In this document: positions 1-12,000 of the stretch, one piece after another
Numbering within the stretch: position 1 is the stretch's first letter
Layout: every line of letters starts with the position of its first letter
Assembly (NCBI GenBank): GCA_031213475.1
Contig: JARUPZ010000005.1
Location: 8,366,988 to 8,430,987 of the forward strand
DNA from: Nereocystis luetkeana
Lineage: Eukaryota > Sar > Phaeophyceae > Laminariales > Laminariaceae
Length of the DNA stretch: 64,000 bases
Direction: 5' to 3'
The notes under the pieces: model-generated
Told to the model about the DNA's origin: nothing
What the model saw: the letters and a program-made list of their open reading frames with translations, nothing else
Database searches by the model: none
Program-made: the position numbers and the translations under genes

Positions 1-121
1 AGATTTCCGTAGCGTGTATGAAGTGACTTTCCGGTATGTGCAGCAGCATGCTCTTCGTACGGGATGGAGTATATAAATGCTGTTATTATTTTACGCCTTC
101 ACCGACTAATTGAGGTAAGTA

Positions 122-234
122 TTACGGGGGACCATAGTTAATATCACCAAATATTGTTCATAAAAATGGTTGAATATATAGGTTTTTATGTATACCATAG
201 GTCCTACCAGGGTATTAACTATGGTCCCCCGTAA
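122..234. mobile_element. MITE family A, copy 1
   Basis: A 113-bp element with terminal inverted repeats beginning TTACGGGGGACCATAG and ending in the complement. It is flanked on both sides by TA (120-121 and 235-236). The inner arm reads GTTAATA on the left and TATTAAC on the right. It has no coding capacity. The TA flanks fit Tc1/mariner-type integration, but the family assignment is an inference. Confidence 0.85.
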
Positions 235-1051
235 TATTTGATTGGATGAGGCCTCCTGCCCCGGCAGTATGGCGTATACAACTACGGTCTGTTTTCGTAT
301 GATGTCTTCCCCGTGACGCCGGAATATTGTTTTCTTGACGTTCTGCCTCGCCCTGTACTGCTGTGCACACGCTTGCAGCTTCGAGCTGTGCTGTGCGTGC
401 CGGGGCGAATCTCGGCCCCCGAGAAGAACGGACAGTGAGCAAGGCGCAAAAGTACGTACACGCACCGCAGCGATACGAACATGGTGCCGTGCTGACAGGC
501 AACTGCAATGGGACGGTTCCCACATCGACTTGTCCGTGACGTAACCCACGAACACATTTTCTGTTCATGTTGCTTTCGTACTCACTGCTACTGCTCTCAG
601 ACAGAAACATAAATACTTGGTCAACGCTCGTTTGGTGGCGCTAGTTTGGTGTCCTCCTTTCGTTTCGAGGACTGCTCTTGCTCTTGCACTACCTCCTTAC
701 CACGGCCATTCCCCACAGCAATTTTATATTTGAGCTGCCTCCATTTCCCGCGTTCACTACAGTACGATAGGGGTATTTGTACATATTCTGGTATTCTTCC
801 CGCCGGCACGCTAGGTAGTGCAGGTTGCGGTGCTGTAGCACTTGACCGCTAAGGATTAGCCGCTCTCTTGCCCGCCGAACTATGATACTATGATATTTAG
901 CTTATTTTTGGGTGGCGAGCGTGACTTGTATCACCCATGCTGAAAACAAAGGTCGTTGGTTATACCCGGGTCGGCCACGGCCACGACCCGGCCCACCCCC
1001 ACCCCCCCGGCACCCACGTGGCTATACCGGAAATTAAATTAACTCATTGAA

Positions 1052-1310
1052 GCTGTCATCCATGTGCAAGTCCGCCTCACACGCGATTCTTAGTAGGATG
1101 CAGCTCACCCTTCATGCGACTCGCCCTCCACCTCACGGCGCTTTGCGCTTGGTGCAAGCAATGTCTGCCTGGTTGGTGAAAAGCCGACATGCTCCGTCCC
1201 GGCATTGTAGGGATGCGAGTGTCTATAGTCATACGACTACGGCCATGCATGAGATCGAGCACATCTCTCCTATCTAGTACACCCCCCCCCCCCCCCCCCA
1301 GCACCCACCG
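1052..1310 (+). repeat. Interspersed repeat family D, copy 1
   Basis: About 260 bp ending in a poly-C run (1284-1300). Related stretches occur at 10505-10740 (minus), 17915-18250 (minus, several partial copies), 55500-55600 (minus), 60655-60765 (plus) and 62310-62365 (plus). They share CATACGACTACGGCCA, then an ATC-GAG-TAC-like stretch and a C run. Some copies also share a segment ending in a TCCGTCCCGGC-like motif. It has no coding potential I can support. The poly-C end could be the tail of a non-autonomous element. Confidence 0.7.
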
Positions 1311-1611
1311 CCCCCTCCACCATATCAGGGGCTGCCACCCCCCACCTCCCTCCCTTACACGGCCTCCGCCGATTCCAGCGTAGTGCGAACGGCCAAAACC
1401 ACAGGTTTACAGACTATTTTGCAGAAGCTCACCCTTCAGTCCTAACTGTTGTTGTACCCTGCTCTCTACGTATTTCATGGGTGTACCTGATCAAGTGTAT
1501 ACTCGTAAACGCCTTCTCTGTTTTGTCGCCCGATTATTTTATGTATACAATAATAGTTTCACGTGGTGATGTTCAACTTGCCGCTGGTAATGCCTCCTCT
1601 GAGCCAAGCAG

Positions 1612-4600
1612 CGGCCGATGCGGAGGTGTACGACATGCCCTACATCGCTCGGCGCTTGGCGGAGGTCATGGACGAGGTGAGCGCCAAGCATATGTGTTCC
1701 CTGCTTGACGTAGACTGTTGTATAGCAGTTGATTGGCATTGTATGCACATTGTGACAGTGCGATAGACGTTGGACGACGTTGGGTTGACGTTGTGGGACG
1801 GTCGATTTGTCGTTACGTGGCAGTTGGTTCATGTTGTATGACAGTTGACGACGTTGGGTTGACGTTGTGGGACGGTTGATTTGTCGTTACGTGGCAGTTG
1901 ATTCATGTTGTGTGACAGTTGGTTGACGTTGGAGGACAGGTTGGTGACGTTGACGGCAGCAAACAACTCCTCGTAAATCTCGGCAGGAAGGAGCTTGTCC
2001 GAAATGTGCGTTGTTAGGTGAGGGTATAAACGTATAAATAACAACGGTCTGGGCGATGCGATGTCCGCAAGAAGGTTCTTGCTTCTCTGGGCTTGGTGAC
2101 GCGCAACGCCCACCAAGTTTTGGGAGGAGCCCAAGGCGGTGACTGAAGTTCAATAGTGACTGTGGCTACCAACGCGAGACGGTGAGAAGATGAACATGAA
2201 CTGGAGCTTGGGGCGGGAATCCATTCGAGCCACCATCGTATTTACACTGCTGTTCACATCCGGGTTTCCTATCCGATTCGCAGGCGGGAATCAATGGCGG
2301 GGCGAGCATCGTGGGGGAGAGCTTTGGGGGAATGGTGGCCCAGCAGTTGACCCTGGACTTTCCTGACAAAGTCGACCGGTGAGCCGCGTCGCCGGTTGAA
2401 GCCGCAGTTTGCGCTCCTCCCTTAATGGTTTATCTCATTCATTGTGCCTGCTATCTCGTTTGTGTTCACGTTTTGGCGCTATGCCATAGTTCGTGGTAAA
2501 TACCGTTATTCGGTGACGTGCTGTGCTTATAAACAATTAACAGGAACTTGATGCCGCGCCCCACGCGCTCACGTAGTCGCGCGAAACAAGCAAACTCTGT
2601 GCTTGTCTGCTGGTGGCAGTTATCTTTTTCCCCTTTCCGACACTGATCTTGTGTTGTTGCGCGTTGCAGCATCCAAAGGGCACCGTGACACGTGACACCC
2701 ATGACGGTACCGTCGCGGTGCGTTCCTTTCACCGGTCGGAGTGGTCGGCTTTTCAACCCCAGCAACAGTATCGTGGCAACCGGATCGCTAGATCGCGTCG
2801 ATGCCGTAGTGATGTTGACTGAGCCACCGTGCCTGCTGACCGTATATCGTGTGTTGATAAAACCGCGACCGTGTGACCATAGAAGGATGAATTTGCGTGC
2901 TGGCATATCCGCATGATCGCCGCCAATGTATATCCCTATATTCCTGCTGGCTATTCACTGTTTTTTTTTCAATATTTTTCCCGTCGACTATCCTGTGAAC
3001 GATAGGCTAGTCCTCCTCAGCAGCTTGGCCAAGCCAGAGCTGACGCCTTCCGTCTTGTTTAAGGTGAGACCACGCACCCCCTCTTCCCTCTGCAGCACCC
3101 CTACCTGTTCATTGACCCCGCCCTCAAGCACGAGCCTGCAGCGAAAACAAACGACTGGCTTATACTGGAAGAAATTGGGGGCGACGCTTTCGCAAAACAC
3201 TTGATCGTCTATTTTTGTTAGTTCAGGCCTATTGCAGCGGACGGCCGAGGTCCCTCAGGCGCGTGGTTGAACACACGATACTGCGGGATGGTGTCATTCC
3301 GCCGCGTAGCGGCGGCGGCGGATCAACTCTGTGTTTTTGTTTTCTGAAAACCTTGATCCTGACTCCCGACCCCAAAAGGCCGAGCGTACAGCATGTTGCT
3401 GTCTCTGAAGATTTATTTATTTGTCTGCAGGAGCTCTGAAAGGGAACTAGCGCTGTAGTCGTCTGGAGTCGTCCACCTACCAGGTATTCGGTAATTCGAT
3501 TGGCAGCTGTGCGAGTAGAGGTCATGGGATCAGGCCCCGAGTAACCGTCACGCGAAAATGCGATTCGCGGTTGCCTCTGGCGTATTCCGCTGCCATACCC
3601 TTGCTGCGGTAGTACGCTGCGGAAAATGGGAGCATCAGCTACGAAGGCCGAATCCATTGCTAGCGCGGGAGCGGGGGGTATGGCATGGTGTCGGTTGGTG
3701 GTGGTGAGCATTGTTCGCGATTTTGTTGCTGCCTAGATGCTGCCTGTGCTGCTGCTGCTGCTCTTGCTGATGCTGGTGATGCACCTAGTTGCGAAAAATC
3801 CGTAGCTAACCCGGGGGGCTGTATGGCATAATGCCGGTTGATGGCGGTGGATGTTGTTCTTGCGCTCTTGCTGGTGCTAACGTGCTGCGGACGGTGATGT
3901 TGTTGCTGATGCTCACGGTTGTGCCCCGTACCGTATGCACTTTTACTCCGTTCGGCGAAGGTGAACTTCATACTTCCCGTGGTGGAGACCATTGGCTACG
4001 TGGCCCCGTTCTTGGCGCAAAACCTCTTCTCTGTGGCGCACCTCCCGGATGTGGTGAGCAGTACGGGCCTAACAGTGTTGCGTTAGCTACCGCGATCTCC
4101 AGCCGAATTTTACGTTGTTGTGTTTTCCCCCGCGTCAGCTGACCTTCCCCGTTAGCTTGCTCCTCGGTTTCACACTGCCGCTTTTAATATTTCCCTGTTT
4201 GATATCTCTGGAGAAGCACCGCTCGCTTGACTTTCCTGTAACCCTGGCCCCGGGGGGCACATGCCTCCACAATATACGCACACTGTCTGCGCGTCCCGTT
4301 CTCCAGGTGGAAAAGCACGAGCCCCTTTGGGCGAAGAACCTGTTCTTGAAAGAAGCTAGCTGGTCGGACCACTGGTCCGTCATGAAGCGGGCCAGAATAG
4401 CTTTGGCTTTCGACACGACGGCTGAGGTAAGCAACCCGACGCGCATGTGGTGGACAGATCCATGATCCGTGAGAACATAGATGGAGTGCCAGCCAGCCCG
4501 CGAAGCGATTCGTCCGACCAACCGAAGTGGCGGTAAACCGGTGGCCCAGTTGATCAACATGGACTCGGCGAAGTAACCAAGTAGGGGCTGATCATGGCAA

Positions 4601-5935
4601 GTCACCAAGTTGCTTGTTGGTGCGACTCGCAACCGGCGTTGCCCGCAACACACGCCCCTTTGATGGATGTTGGTGTTTCGGTACCCGCGGGACGTATTAC
4701 AGTAGCTCCGCATGGTGAACACCAGGGAGCTACGGACGTCGGTAACGCGGTGTCCTGTTTATTACGACATCGACAATACTACTTTGATGTGATCAAGTCA
4801 TGTAAATTTAGCGCCGAAAAGCCGTGGTGCACAACACCGACAAGGCGATGCGACTTCTGGCCAAGTATTTGCCAATGCTCCATCCTGCTGCACCAGTATC
4901 TGTTGGACCGCGTATGGTGCTGGGTTGGCCGTCGCATCCGTTCGATGACCACGGCTGTGGTTTTAATACCAGGCGCTCGTGCAGCTCTAGGTCCCCTCTC
5001 GGTTAGATCGCCTCGCTCCCCGACAGCTCGAAACCATAGTTTTGGAGATACCTTCGAATTATTCGTTTGCTGCCACGCGCGCTTTATCGGGAGCACCGCG
5101 ACTCGACCCGACCTGTACAATCACGTCCCTGCCACATGCCCGATCCCTGACGTGAGATCAAGTTACCATCGCGACCTCCCACTTTTTTGACCGCCCCTGA
5201 AATGTGGTGTCTCTACGTTGGCTGTTGTCGTTGGCTGTCCCTCTTGCGCCAGCTCGCGAAAATCAAGACGGGCGCCCTCGTGATGTTCGGTACCGACGAT
5301 ACCTTCACGGCGGCCGGAGCACAGCAATTGTTGGACGGCATCAAAGGCTCGAAGGCGATGGTGAGCAGATACACGTTTTCTCGGCGACCGGTAGCCAGAG
5401 TAGAGAGCCAGGGTTGCCGTGGGGAGGGCGTGTAGGCAACAGTGATATTTCGTGCAAACGCATCCGGCCGAAAGTGCATCGCTGGTGTGGGGGATGGTGG
5501 CCGTCCATGTCGTCGATGCCTCATCGTGTGTTGTGATGTGAGGCGCGCCGGCCTCGCTATGTTAAGTTTCATCGCTCCGACACCGGGCCTTTACATTTCT
5601 CTTAACGAAAGTCCTGTTTTTCGCCACCATCCGATTCGTGTGACAAAGCTTGGCTGGACGACCCTGTATGAGCATCTGTTTGTACGAATAAGCCTCTTAG
5701 AGAGCAGAGCAGAAGGCCGGGGCTGTCACTAACATTGGGTTTTGCCATTCATCGACGGCCACAGACTCAGCGCGACCACGCCTCCGCTTGTCACCTCCCT
5801 GCTTTGTTGGGCTGACTACATGGTGGCCCGTTTCTTTTTTTTCTTCGGCAGGGACTACCCGGGGGACACTTATGCCACATCACCAGCCCCAAGGCCTTCT
5901 CCAAGGCGGTTACGGATTATCTGATTTCGTCGTAA
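1612..5935 (+). CDS. Alpha/beta-hydrolase fold protein, C-terminal seven exons (5' partial)
   Basis: Seven exons are joined by consistent AG/GT borders and phases: 1612-1676, 2284-2378, 3006-3063, 3961-4053, 4307-4426, 5253-5360 and 5852-5935 (stop TAA at 5933-5935), about 207 residues in all. The first exon resembles the stretch before strand 5 (VYDMPYIARRLAEVMDE). The second carries the nucleophile elbow ASIVGESFGGMVAQQ, Ser codon near 2320. Exons 3-5 form the cap region. Exon 6 carries the acid in LVMFGTDDTF, Asp near 5298. Exon 7 has GLPGGHLCHI, His near 5867, then a short C-terminal helix. The order Ser, Asp, His is that of the family. The substrate cannot be told: esterases, epoxide hydrolases, haloperoxidase-like enzymes and lipases share this pattern. 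The N-terminus is not found. The start of the first listed exon is uncertain (AG at 1602-1603 or 1610-1611). Confidence 0.85.
1762..1957. repeat. Tandem duplication, about 80-bp unit, in hydrolase intron
   Basis: Two near-identical copies contain GACGACGTTGGGTTGACG, then GTCGTTACGTGGCAGTTG and a short GTTGTRTGACAGTTG segment. Shorter GTTGACGTTGG pieces follow. The repeat lies in the intron between the 1676 donor and the 2284 acceptor of the hydrolase. Confidence 0.8.
3096..3207 (+). other. Exon-like open frame inside a hydrolase intron, ending in a stop
   Basis: A good acceptor (pyrimidines then CTGCAG at 3090-3095) is followed by an open frame starting HPYLFIDPALKHEP and ending in TAG at 3205-3207. 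It has coding-like composition. It starts only 32 bp after the donor at 3063, too short for a normal intron. The exon pair 3006-3063 and 3961-4053 already joins in frame without it. It contains KHEP followed by AK, as does the true exon at 4307 (VEKHEPLWAKNLF), so it may be a decayed duplicate. It could also be an alternative terminal exon giving an inactive, truncated protein. Confidence 0.3.
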
Positions 5936-7932
5936 GGACAAAGGATCCTTCTTAGGGCCGAGGTATTACGAAGGCGCTCCTGCGGAACCTCGTCACGAAG
6001 GAAGCTGTTTTCGTACGGCGAATACCGTACGATTGGGCGCATCGCGCCATTTCGTGGCTGCTACTTCTATGGCCTGGTGCCGGGTGGCGCCTCTTTGCAT
6101 TACGCTGAATCTTGTATACACGTTTGGTTTGCGAGGGGGTGGAGTAGATGACCTAGAGCATCCGAGCAAGAGGTAGTCATCGGTCTGTTGACATGTGGTC
6201 ACGCCGTGTCAGATCCGAGGGGGAGAAAGGTGCACCTTCTCGTAGCGTCCGGTCAGCTACCGGTATATTCAGAGGCTGTAGCGCCCGCAGTGTTGGGCTG
6301 TAACGTAGAATAACACCCGGAACTCATTAGGCATAGCATTGGCGTCTAGGTCACGCGTAACACTTTGATGTACAACTATGGGGAGAGGGAGAGCAGGGAT
6401 GCGCGCGCGTCGTGTCGTGATGTTCCATAGGAACTTTGCCTGTTTGCCGAGGCGAAGCTAAAACTTCCAGTAGCGTAAATTCCCCAGCCGATATGGTGAA
6501 TGATAAACGTACGGCTTTCGCGACATCGGTGGGGCTTGGAAAAGGTTCCCCGAGATGCCCTTTATTCCCGCTTTGAAAACAGAGCGCTTGGTATTGTTCG
6601 CCGTCCCGGAGCAGGGAGGGGGGTGCCAGCAACCCACCCCTGCATGTCAACCACGCCGCTTTGGACGAAGAGCAGTACAGGATATTTTGCGGTGTACAAC
6701 AATTCCAGAGTCGCCCGCTTTTCTGGGGTCTGGCGATTGAAATGTTGGGATCACGCATCACACGCAAAGGTTTACACGGTAGTACCCTCCTCGTGGGTAA
6801 TATTCGAGCATTCAGCACCCTTGCGTCAGCATTACCTGCACCCCACCCCGCTTCGTATGCTGCTCGGCACACGCGATCAGACCGACGTTCCACGACCAAG
6901 ATAAACACGACGGAAATATCCTAAACCTGGATCGGTCGAGGGTTTTTTCAAGCTTGACTTCTAACTGTTGAGAGTTTTGTTAACGTTTCTGTGGGGGTAT
7001 AAAACGAGTCACGAATACTACTGAAAAACTCGACAGCCCGTCCTCGTTTGGGGCGCACAGACCCCTGTTACCGCTGGGGAATACGCCCTATTCAAGTATG
7101 TGATGCGTACGTGGAGGGAAGCTGTAGAAGGTGAGATGGAGTTGCCCTTGGCATGAACGGAAATCCCTGAATCGGGCCACAGTTGTGCGGATAAAGGAGC
7201 GGCACGGAAGTCGCGTGAGCCTTCAAGACGTTGGCATTGATCTATTCTTATCGCGTCTTATGAAGGATGGATTAGCCTCCGTTTTGATGTCCCTCCGTTC
7301 GCGATCACGGGAAACATCTTGCGGCCGTAGCTTTCATCACAGCCAGGTATACCAAGTACCACGTATATCGTAGGTGTGTCACAAGGAAGAACACTTCCCA
7401 TGGCCACAATGTCGCACAGCGAGCGCGCGGCGTGCGGTCCAAATCCCGCATATTGAGCCCGGTCTGATTTATCCATCTATTGAGGCATGCCAAGGCGTTT
7501 GAGGGGGCACCTATTTCCTTCGCAGATCCTACCCTGAGGAGAGCTCTGTACCATGAATCCCACCAAAGAACCGACTTCGAGAAAAAAATAAGCGCAACCA
7601 GATCATAAACTACTCCGTGGGCTAAGCGTAAAGAGAAAATAAGTGCAAACAAAAAATTAGGTAGTGGGATGGCAAACATGTTGTGCATCTCTTCAGTTGG
7701 GGCGCCCTGTCGGTCGAAAAAGAACTGGGCCCAAAAAGCACCCCCCCTGCCGCACTGTAGAGGCGCCTACCGCGCTGTAGAGGCATGGCTCTCAAGTATA
7801 TGCCGGTCGACGGCACTCTCGCCCGTTGACGGCAAAAGAGAAGTCCCCACACTGAAACTAGCAGATAACGTGAAGGCCCTCGACGGGTCATGTCAGCACT
7901 AGACCATCATCAACCGGCATGTTTTGATGGCT
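5936..7932. other. Convergent intergenic region between hydrolase and gene 2
   Basis: Both neighbouring genes end here, tail to tail. The region must hold both 3' ends, but I see no firm polyadenylation signal. Several overlapping open frames occur at 6351-6924 on both strands. None continues into a gene I recognise. Confidence 0.5.
6555..6924 (+). pseudogene. Protein-like open-frame fragments, unidentified
   Basis: A frame from ATG 6555 begins MPFIPALKTERLVLFAVPEQ. The TERLVL motif recalls the start of GNAT acetyltransferases. A second frame, open to a stop at 6922-6924, reads on with protein-like composition (ALDEEQYRIFCGVQQF, then PLFWGLAIEMLG). The frames differ and no splice pair clearly joins them, so this may be a broken remnant. 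The overlapping 185-codon frame on the minus strand (6351-6908) has no supporting features. The GNAT link rests on one short motif and is weak. Confidence 0.2.
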
Positions 7933-9045
7933 CTATTGCAAAAGAGGAAGTTGTGCTCTCTCCGCCGCATCCAATAAATCGCTTCGCAGCGTCTCCCTGG
8001 CCTTGGCCAGCCTCACGTCCAATACCACGTCCGCTCTCGATGCCCCCACGCCCCCCCCCGTCCGGCTGCTTGCACCCGGCTTCCCCGTCGCGGCTGCAGC
8101 CGCTGCCACTAGCTGTCTCTCGCCCCAAACTCTTGGCCTTGGGACGTCGATGATCACCCCTAAATCAATTACTTGCCTTAACTGGTGCTTCTTCTTTTCG
8201 TTGCCCTTGCCGACTCCGGGTACGGTTATTGGTCGGTCGGTGTGGGAAACGGTACGCGGAACGGTGTGAGGAACGGCCCCGCCGGCGGCAGCACCCCGTT
8301 CTCGAGAAAATCCTGGCGACGAAATCCCGTCCTGAAAGCCGTTCGGAGATGGTCCCGCGGAGCGTGATCTTGACCGTTCTTCTCCCCCGCCCCTCGTACT
8401 ATGAATAAGAAGAGATTCTCCGTCCTCAAATCTCCGAGCGGGCAGAGACGAAGCCGAAGACGTGTTCTGGAAGTTTTCCGGAGAAGCTGCTCGCGATCCG
8501 CCGCCTCCCCATCCACGAGAAGACAGAGATCGATCCATAGCGCTCTGAAGGAAAAGCCGGCTCTGCATGCACGGAGGGGTGCTTTTGGCGTGCCTTCCCA
8601 CGATCCCCTCGCTTCCTCCGTGGTCTGCAGAGCCACGCGCATCGTGCGGGGAAGTTTGAGGCCGTACGACGCCGTCCAGAGAGCGGCGTGTTCGGTCGTT
8701 CTCGCTTTTTTGCCGATCTGGGTGTCGCTTCGACATTACGGTTGTCTCTGGTGGGCCAAGACGGGCGGCAGTCGGACTTTTGCTGTCGGTCGCCGCCATG
8801 CTAGAGTCCCACGCTTCTTGTTCCGGGGTATCATTTCCGGCGCCGTCGTGCCACAGCCCCCAGTGCTTCGCCTCAGCGGTTGGCGGTGTCTTTGCAGGGG
8901 TGTTGACTCCTCCGGTGGCGCAGAGTGAAGTGACCGAGGTCCGTGCATTGGAACGGAAAGAAAGCTGCGCTAGGTTCAAGCTATTGTTGTCCAACCCGGT
9001 GTCGAATGTGCGCGGCGTCCCGCAACTCTGAGCATCCAGCAACGC
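7933..9045 (-). CDS. Terminal exon of gene 2, 370 codons plus stop
   Basis: An open frame of 1,113 bp starts after an acceptor (CGACCAG) and ends in TAG at 7935-7933. The start ALLDAQSCGTPRTFD continues the upstream coil in phase 0. The middle is rich in Ser, Gly, Pro and Arg. Near the end is a short ordered-looking block, QVIDLGVIIDVPRPRVWGE, an alanine run, then a helix ending AERAQLPLLQ. The ordered block could be a conserved binding motif. It is by far the longest exon in the window. If the stop at 11711 in the alternative exon were used, this exon would be skipped. Confidence 0.8.
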   Translation of the reverse strand, partial: ALLDAQSCGTPRTFDTGLDNNSLNLAQLSFRSNARTSVTSLCATGGVNTPAKTPPTAEAKHWGLWHDGAGNDTPEQEAWDSSMAATDSKSPTAARLGPPETTVMSKRHPDRQKSENDRTRRSLDGVVRPQTSPHDARGSADHGGSEGIVGRHAKSTPPCMQSRLFLQSAMDRSLSSRGWGGGGSRAASPENFQNTSSASSLPARRFEDGESLLIHSTRGGGEERSRSRSAGPSPNGFQDGISSPGFSRERGAAAGGAVPHTVPRTVSHTDRPITVPGVGKGNEKKKHQLRQVIDLGVIIDVPRPRVWGERQLVAAAAAATGKPGASSRTGGGVGASRADVVLDVRLAKARETLRSDLLDAAERAQLPLLQ

Positions 9046-12000
9046 CTGGTCGTGGCGGGAGGAGTGTTGTTGTTGTACCGGGGAGCAAGTTGTTCAAAAT
9101 GGGGACGGGGAAGCGTAGGTAGAGGGGGGATCGTGGAGGCGGGGGCAGGGGGCGGGCGTCAAACGTAGGTTTGTATTCAGATAATTTCAAGGGATGAAAA
9201 ACAACAAACGATGCGTCTATGGCCGGTGTCCCGCGGTAGGCCGGCGCGTGATATTAGTTTGCAAAACAAATAGTCAAAAGTACACCTCAGCTGTGAGATT
9301 TAGGATTTTCGTCGAAACTTACGTTTGCAGGCCGTGAGATACAAATCGATCCCGCGTGATGCTACGTGTTTTTATTTGTTATTCGGCCTCGTGAAGGGAA
9401 TAAGTCAGTGGGCTGACGACTGTAGCCCTCATTGAGGATAAAAAATAGAACAACTGTGGAACTCAGGGAGTGTGCATAAGCTCCAAAATAGTGGCAAATG
9501 TTGCGCGCCGCAAATTATTCAGTGGTGCCGACGTACCTATCGTTTTGAACACTATTTCTGCCTCGTTCATCGAGGACCTATTTTACTTCGTTCCTCCAAT
9601 AACACCGCACGTGCTACCTTTCCCTCCCCGCGGCCATCCTTCCCTCGCGTTCGTTTTGTAGCCGTGTTTCCTTTGTACTACACCTGCATGCTGCATACGA
9701 CTAGAGGTGACCTGTGGTGTATGTTTCTGACCGTCTTCCCGCGTCTTGTGACGAGGGAGTCCTGCTACGAGTACGGTAGGGGGGTCAGCCTTACGTCCTC
9801 ATCTTTCAGCCGCTCAGAGCCCTTCAGCCGGTTTGACTACGTACCCTTTTTATGATTTTTTGGTTTCGCAATACGCACCGCCAATTCGATTGCTTGCTAC
9901 GCTGCGCCAACAAAACAATCAAAGGTTCCGTTTCTGAAGGAGGTACAAGACCACCCGCCCGAGTGGCACAAACGCGGTAGCGAAAACAATGCTATCAAAC
10001 CTCCCTACCGAATATTGGCGCATTCCCGCCCGACGGGCCCGGCATTTAACCTACCCCCGCGGTGGGAAAAAGCGCAACTCAGCTTGTTAGCTTCACAGCA
10101 TGCCACCGGTCTATATCCTTCGTGAGGTAAAATACACCCCGCCCCACACGCAGCTTGCAAATATATAAGAGCTAATTTCGACAAAATCCTAGATTTCAAT
10201 ACCAGCTAAGGTGTCTTGTTCAATTTTTTTTTTTTTTAAATACAACTCACCGCCAGCCCCACCCCGGGGCTGAAAAGGTCTTGTTCTGCCGCCTCGGCCC
10301 TTCCATCAACGGTGGGGCAAACAACACCAGCTGTGGGGTATCCCCCGAACCCTGCCCATGTGCCGCCTCCGGTGGATGGCAAACTTGAGCCATGCATGTC
10401 GCCCGCGCTTGGCGCACGCGCGGGGAATGTCCGTTGGTTATTGCTTCGCCTGCTTTCGTTAGGACACGTTCGAGGGGTTCGCAGGAAGGTTTTGCAGGCA
10501 GAATGAGGCGGTGAGGGGGGGTGGGTCTACTCGTTGTCATGCATGGCCTTAGTCGTATGGCTATAGGCCTTCGCACCCCTGCAATACTGAAACGGAGCGC
10601 GTAGGGTCTTCACCGACCAGACAGGTATTGCTCCGCACCGAGCGCGAAGCGCCGTGGGGTGTTTGGTGATTCGCATGAAGGGTGAGCTGCATCCCGCTAA
10701 GAATAGCTTGTGAGGCGGACATCGACACCTTGTGCGTACTTCGTTGCATGTGAAACGACGGCGTCGAATTCAATTGTTTTCTTTTGCGGTGTGGCCACGT
10801 CCAGAGATAGCAACGGGTACAACATGTAGCTGCCTCGTGGGTGCCTGTCCTTATGGGCACTGCGTGATACGATCCATCCTCTTGTGCAGAGTTAAGACGT
10901 ACCACTCCGCACAATATGATATAACTCGACCACCAACCATGATGGCCGATAAGAAAACAAAAACGGTACCCTGGTTGTCTAGATCTCGCAGTGATGGCGT
11001 ATTTCAGAGTGTCGTTTCTAACCGACGCCAACCCAACCTCTATATACGAAGTATATACAGGGAGATTGGAGTACGGTAGGAATCAGAACCGGCGCTCCCT
11101 GTTCAGGGTGGGGTGCGAAGATTATCAAAACGGCACATAGAAGGCTGGCTCCCCACCTCAGTGTTAAGCGAGGACAGTGGAATGCTGTCTGGGTAGAGGC
11201 TGGTTGACTCATACCCAGCTCAGGATCACCGTAGTAAACCTGCGGCGAAGAGAGTAGGTTTCATTCGGAGGGACGTGACGAGCTTCGGCAAGAGGCCTAC
11301 TAGGGCGATTTATACAGCTTGGCTGAAGCAGGTTGTTCGTTTATATAGACCAAACCACCGAGTGGGCTCAACAGTCAGCGCTGAACACTCCAGCACAGGT
11401 GTTTTTTTAAGGCCTCTCGATTAGGCCGGTCCTCTCTATACGGTGGTGTGTTCGAGAAGATTACGCACTTCAACAAAAAAGATAGAGTGGTCACTCGAGA
11501 CAACCCAAAAGGCATCTCTGCCGAATCCCGTGACAAAAACGAAACACTGTAGCATTCTCTATCGTACGTACATGCTGTGATCACGTTTGTACAAGATTTG
11601 GCACTCCGTGTGCGATGAGATGCCAGGCAGACGGAGAGGACGTGGAACAAGGGCGGCACCGGTCTATTTTGGAGAAAACGGGGTACCATGCGCACACCCC
11701 AACGTCGTCGCTATGCCGATAACCTCTCCAACGTTCGAAAGCCACGCTGGCCACTGCAGCCAGGTCGGGACCTTCTTTCCCGAGCTCTAAGCTTTGAGTG
11801 CAGGCTCTTCTCCTGACGCGTGCCAGGTGAGGGGTATAGAGCTCCTGCTGTAATCGTTCTGAGGATCCTCAGTTCGCGGTTGAAGAACTTTACACCCTTG
11901 AGCCCCTCCCGACAACCGGCCTCGAGAAAATTACAGTTTAAGCCTCGGACACACAATGCTAACGGCTGCAGTAGGTATATCAGGAACAATGGTGCAAACA

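Larger units (their letters stand above)
1..1611. other. Stretch without a recognised gene upstream of hydrolase exons
   Basis: I see no exon here that I can support. The stretch holds one MITE copy (122-234), a copy of an interspersed repeat (about 1052-1310) ending in a poly-C run, and an isolated donor-like GAG/GTAAGT at 111-120 directly before the MITE. The missing N-terminal exons of the hydrolase (the part normally carrying the oxyanion-hole HG motif) would be expected on this side. No frame here reads like them, so this is most likely a long intron or the 5' flank. Confidence 0.5.

Noticed and set aside
106-555. 149-codon minus-strand open frame
   Set aside because: It spans a MITE copy, overlaps other frames of equal length on the same strand, and has no splice or domain support.
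4135-4722. 195-codon minus-strand open frame opposite the hydrolase
   Set aside because: It is the shadow of hydrolase exon 4307-4426 and its intron. The plus strand has in-phase exons and the family motifs.
8226-8928. Long frames on both strands within 8226-8928
   Set aside because: They are shadows of the 370-codon terminal exon of gene 2, which alone connects in phase to upstream exons.
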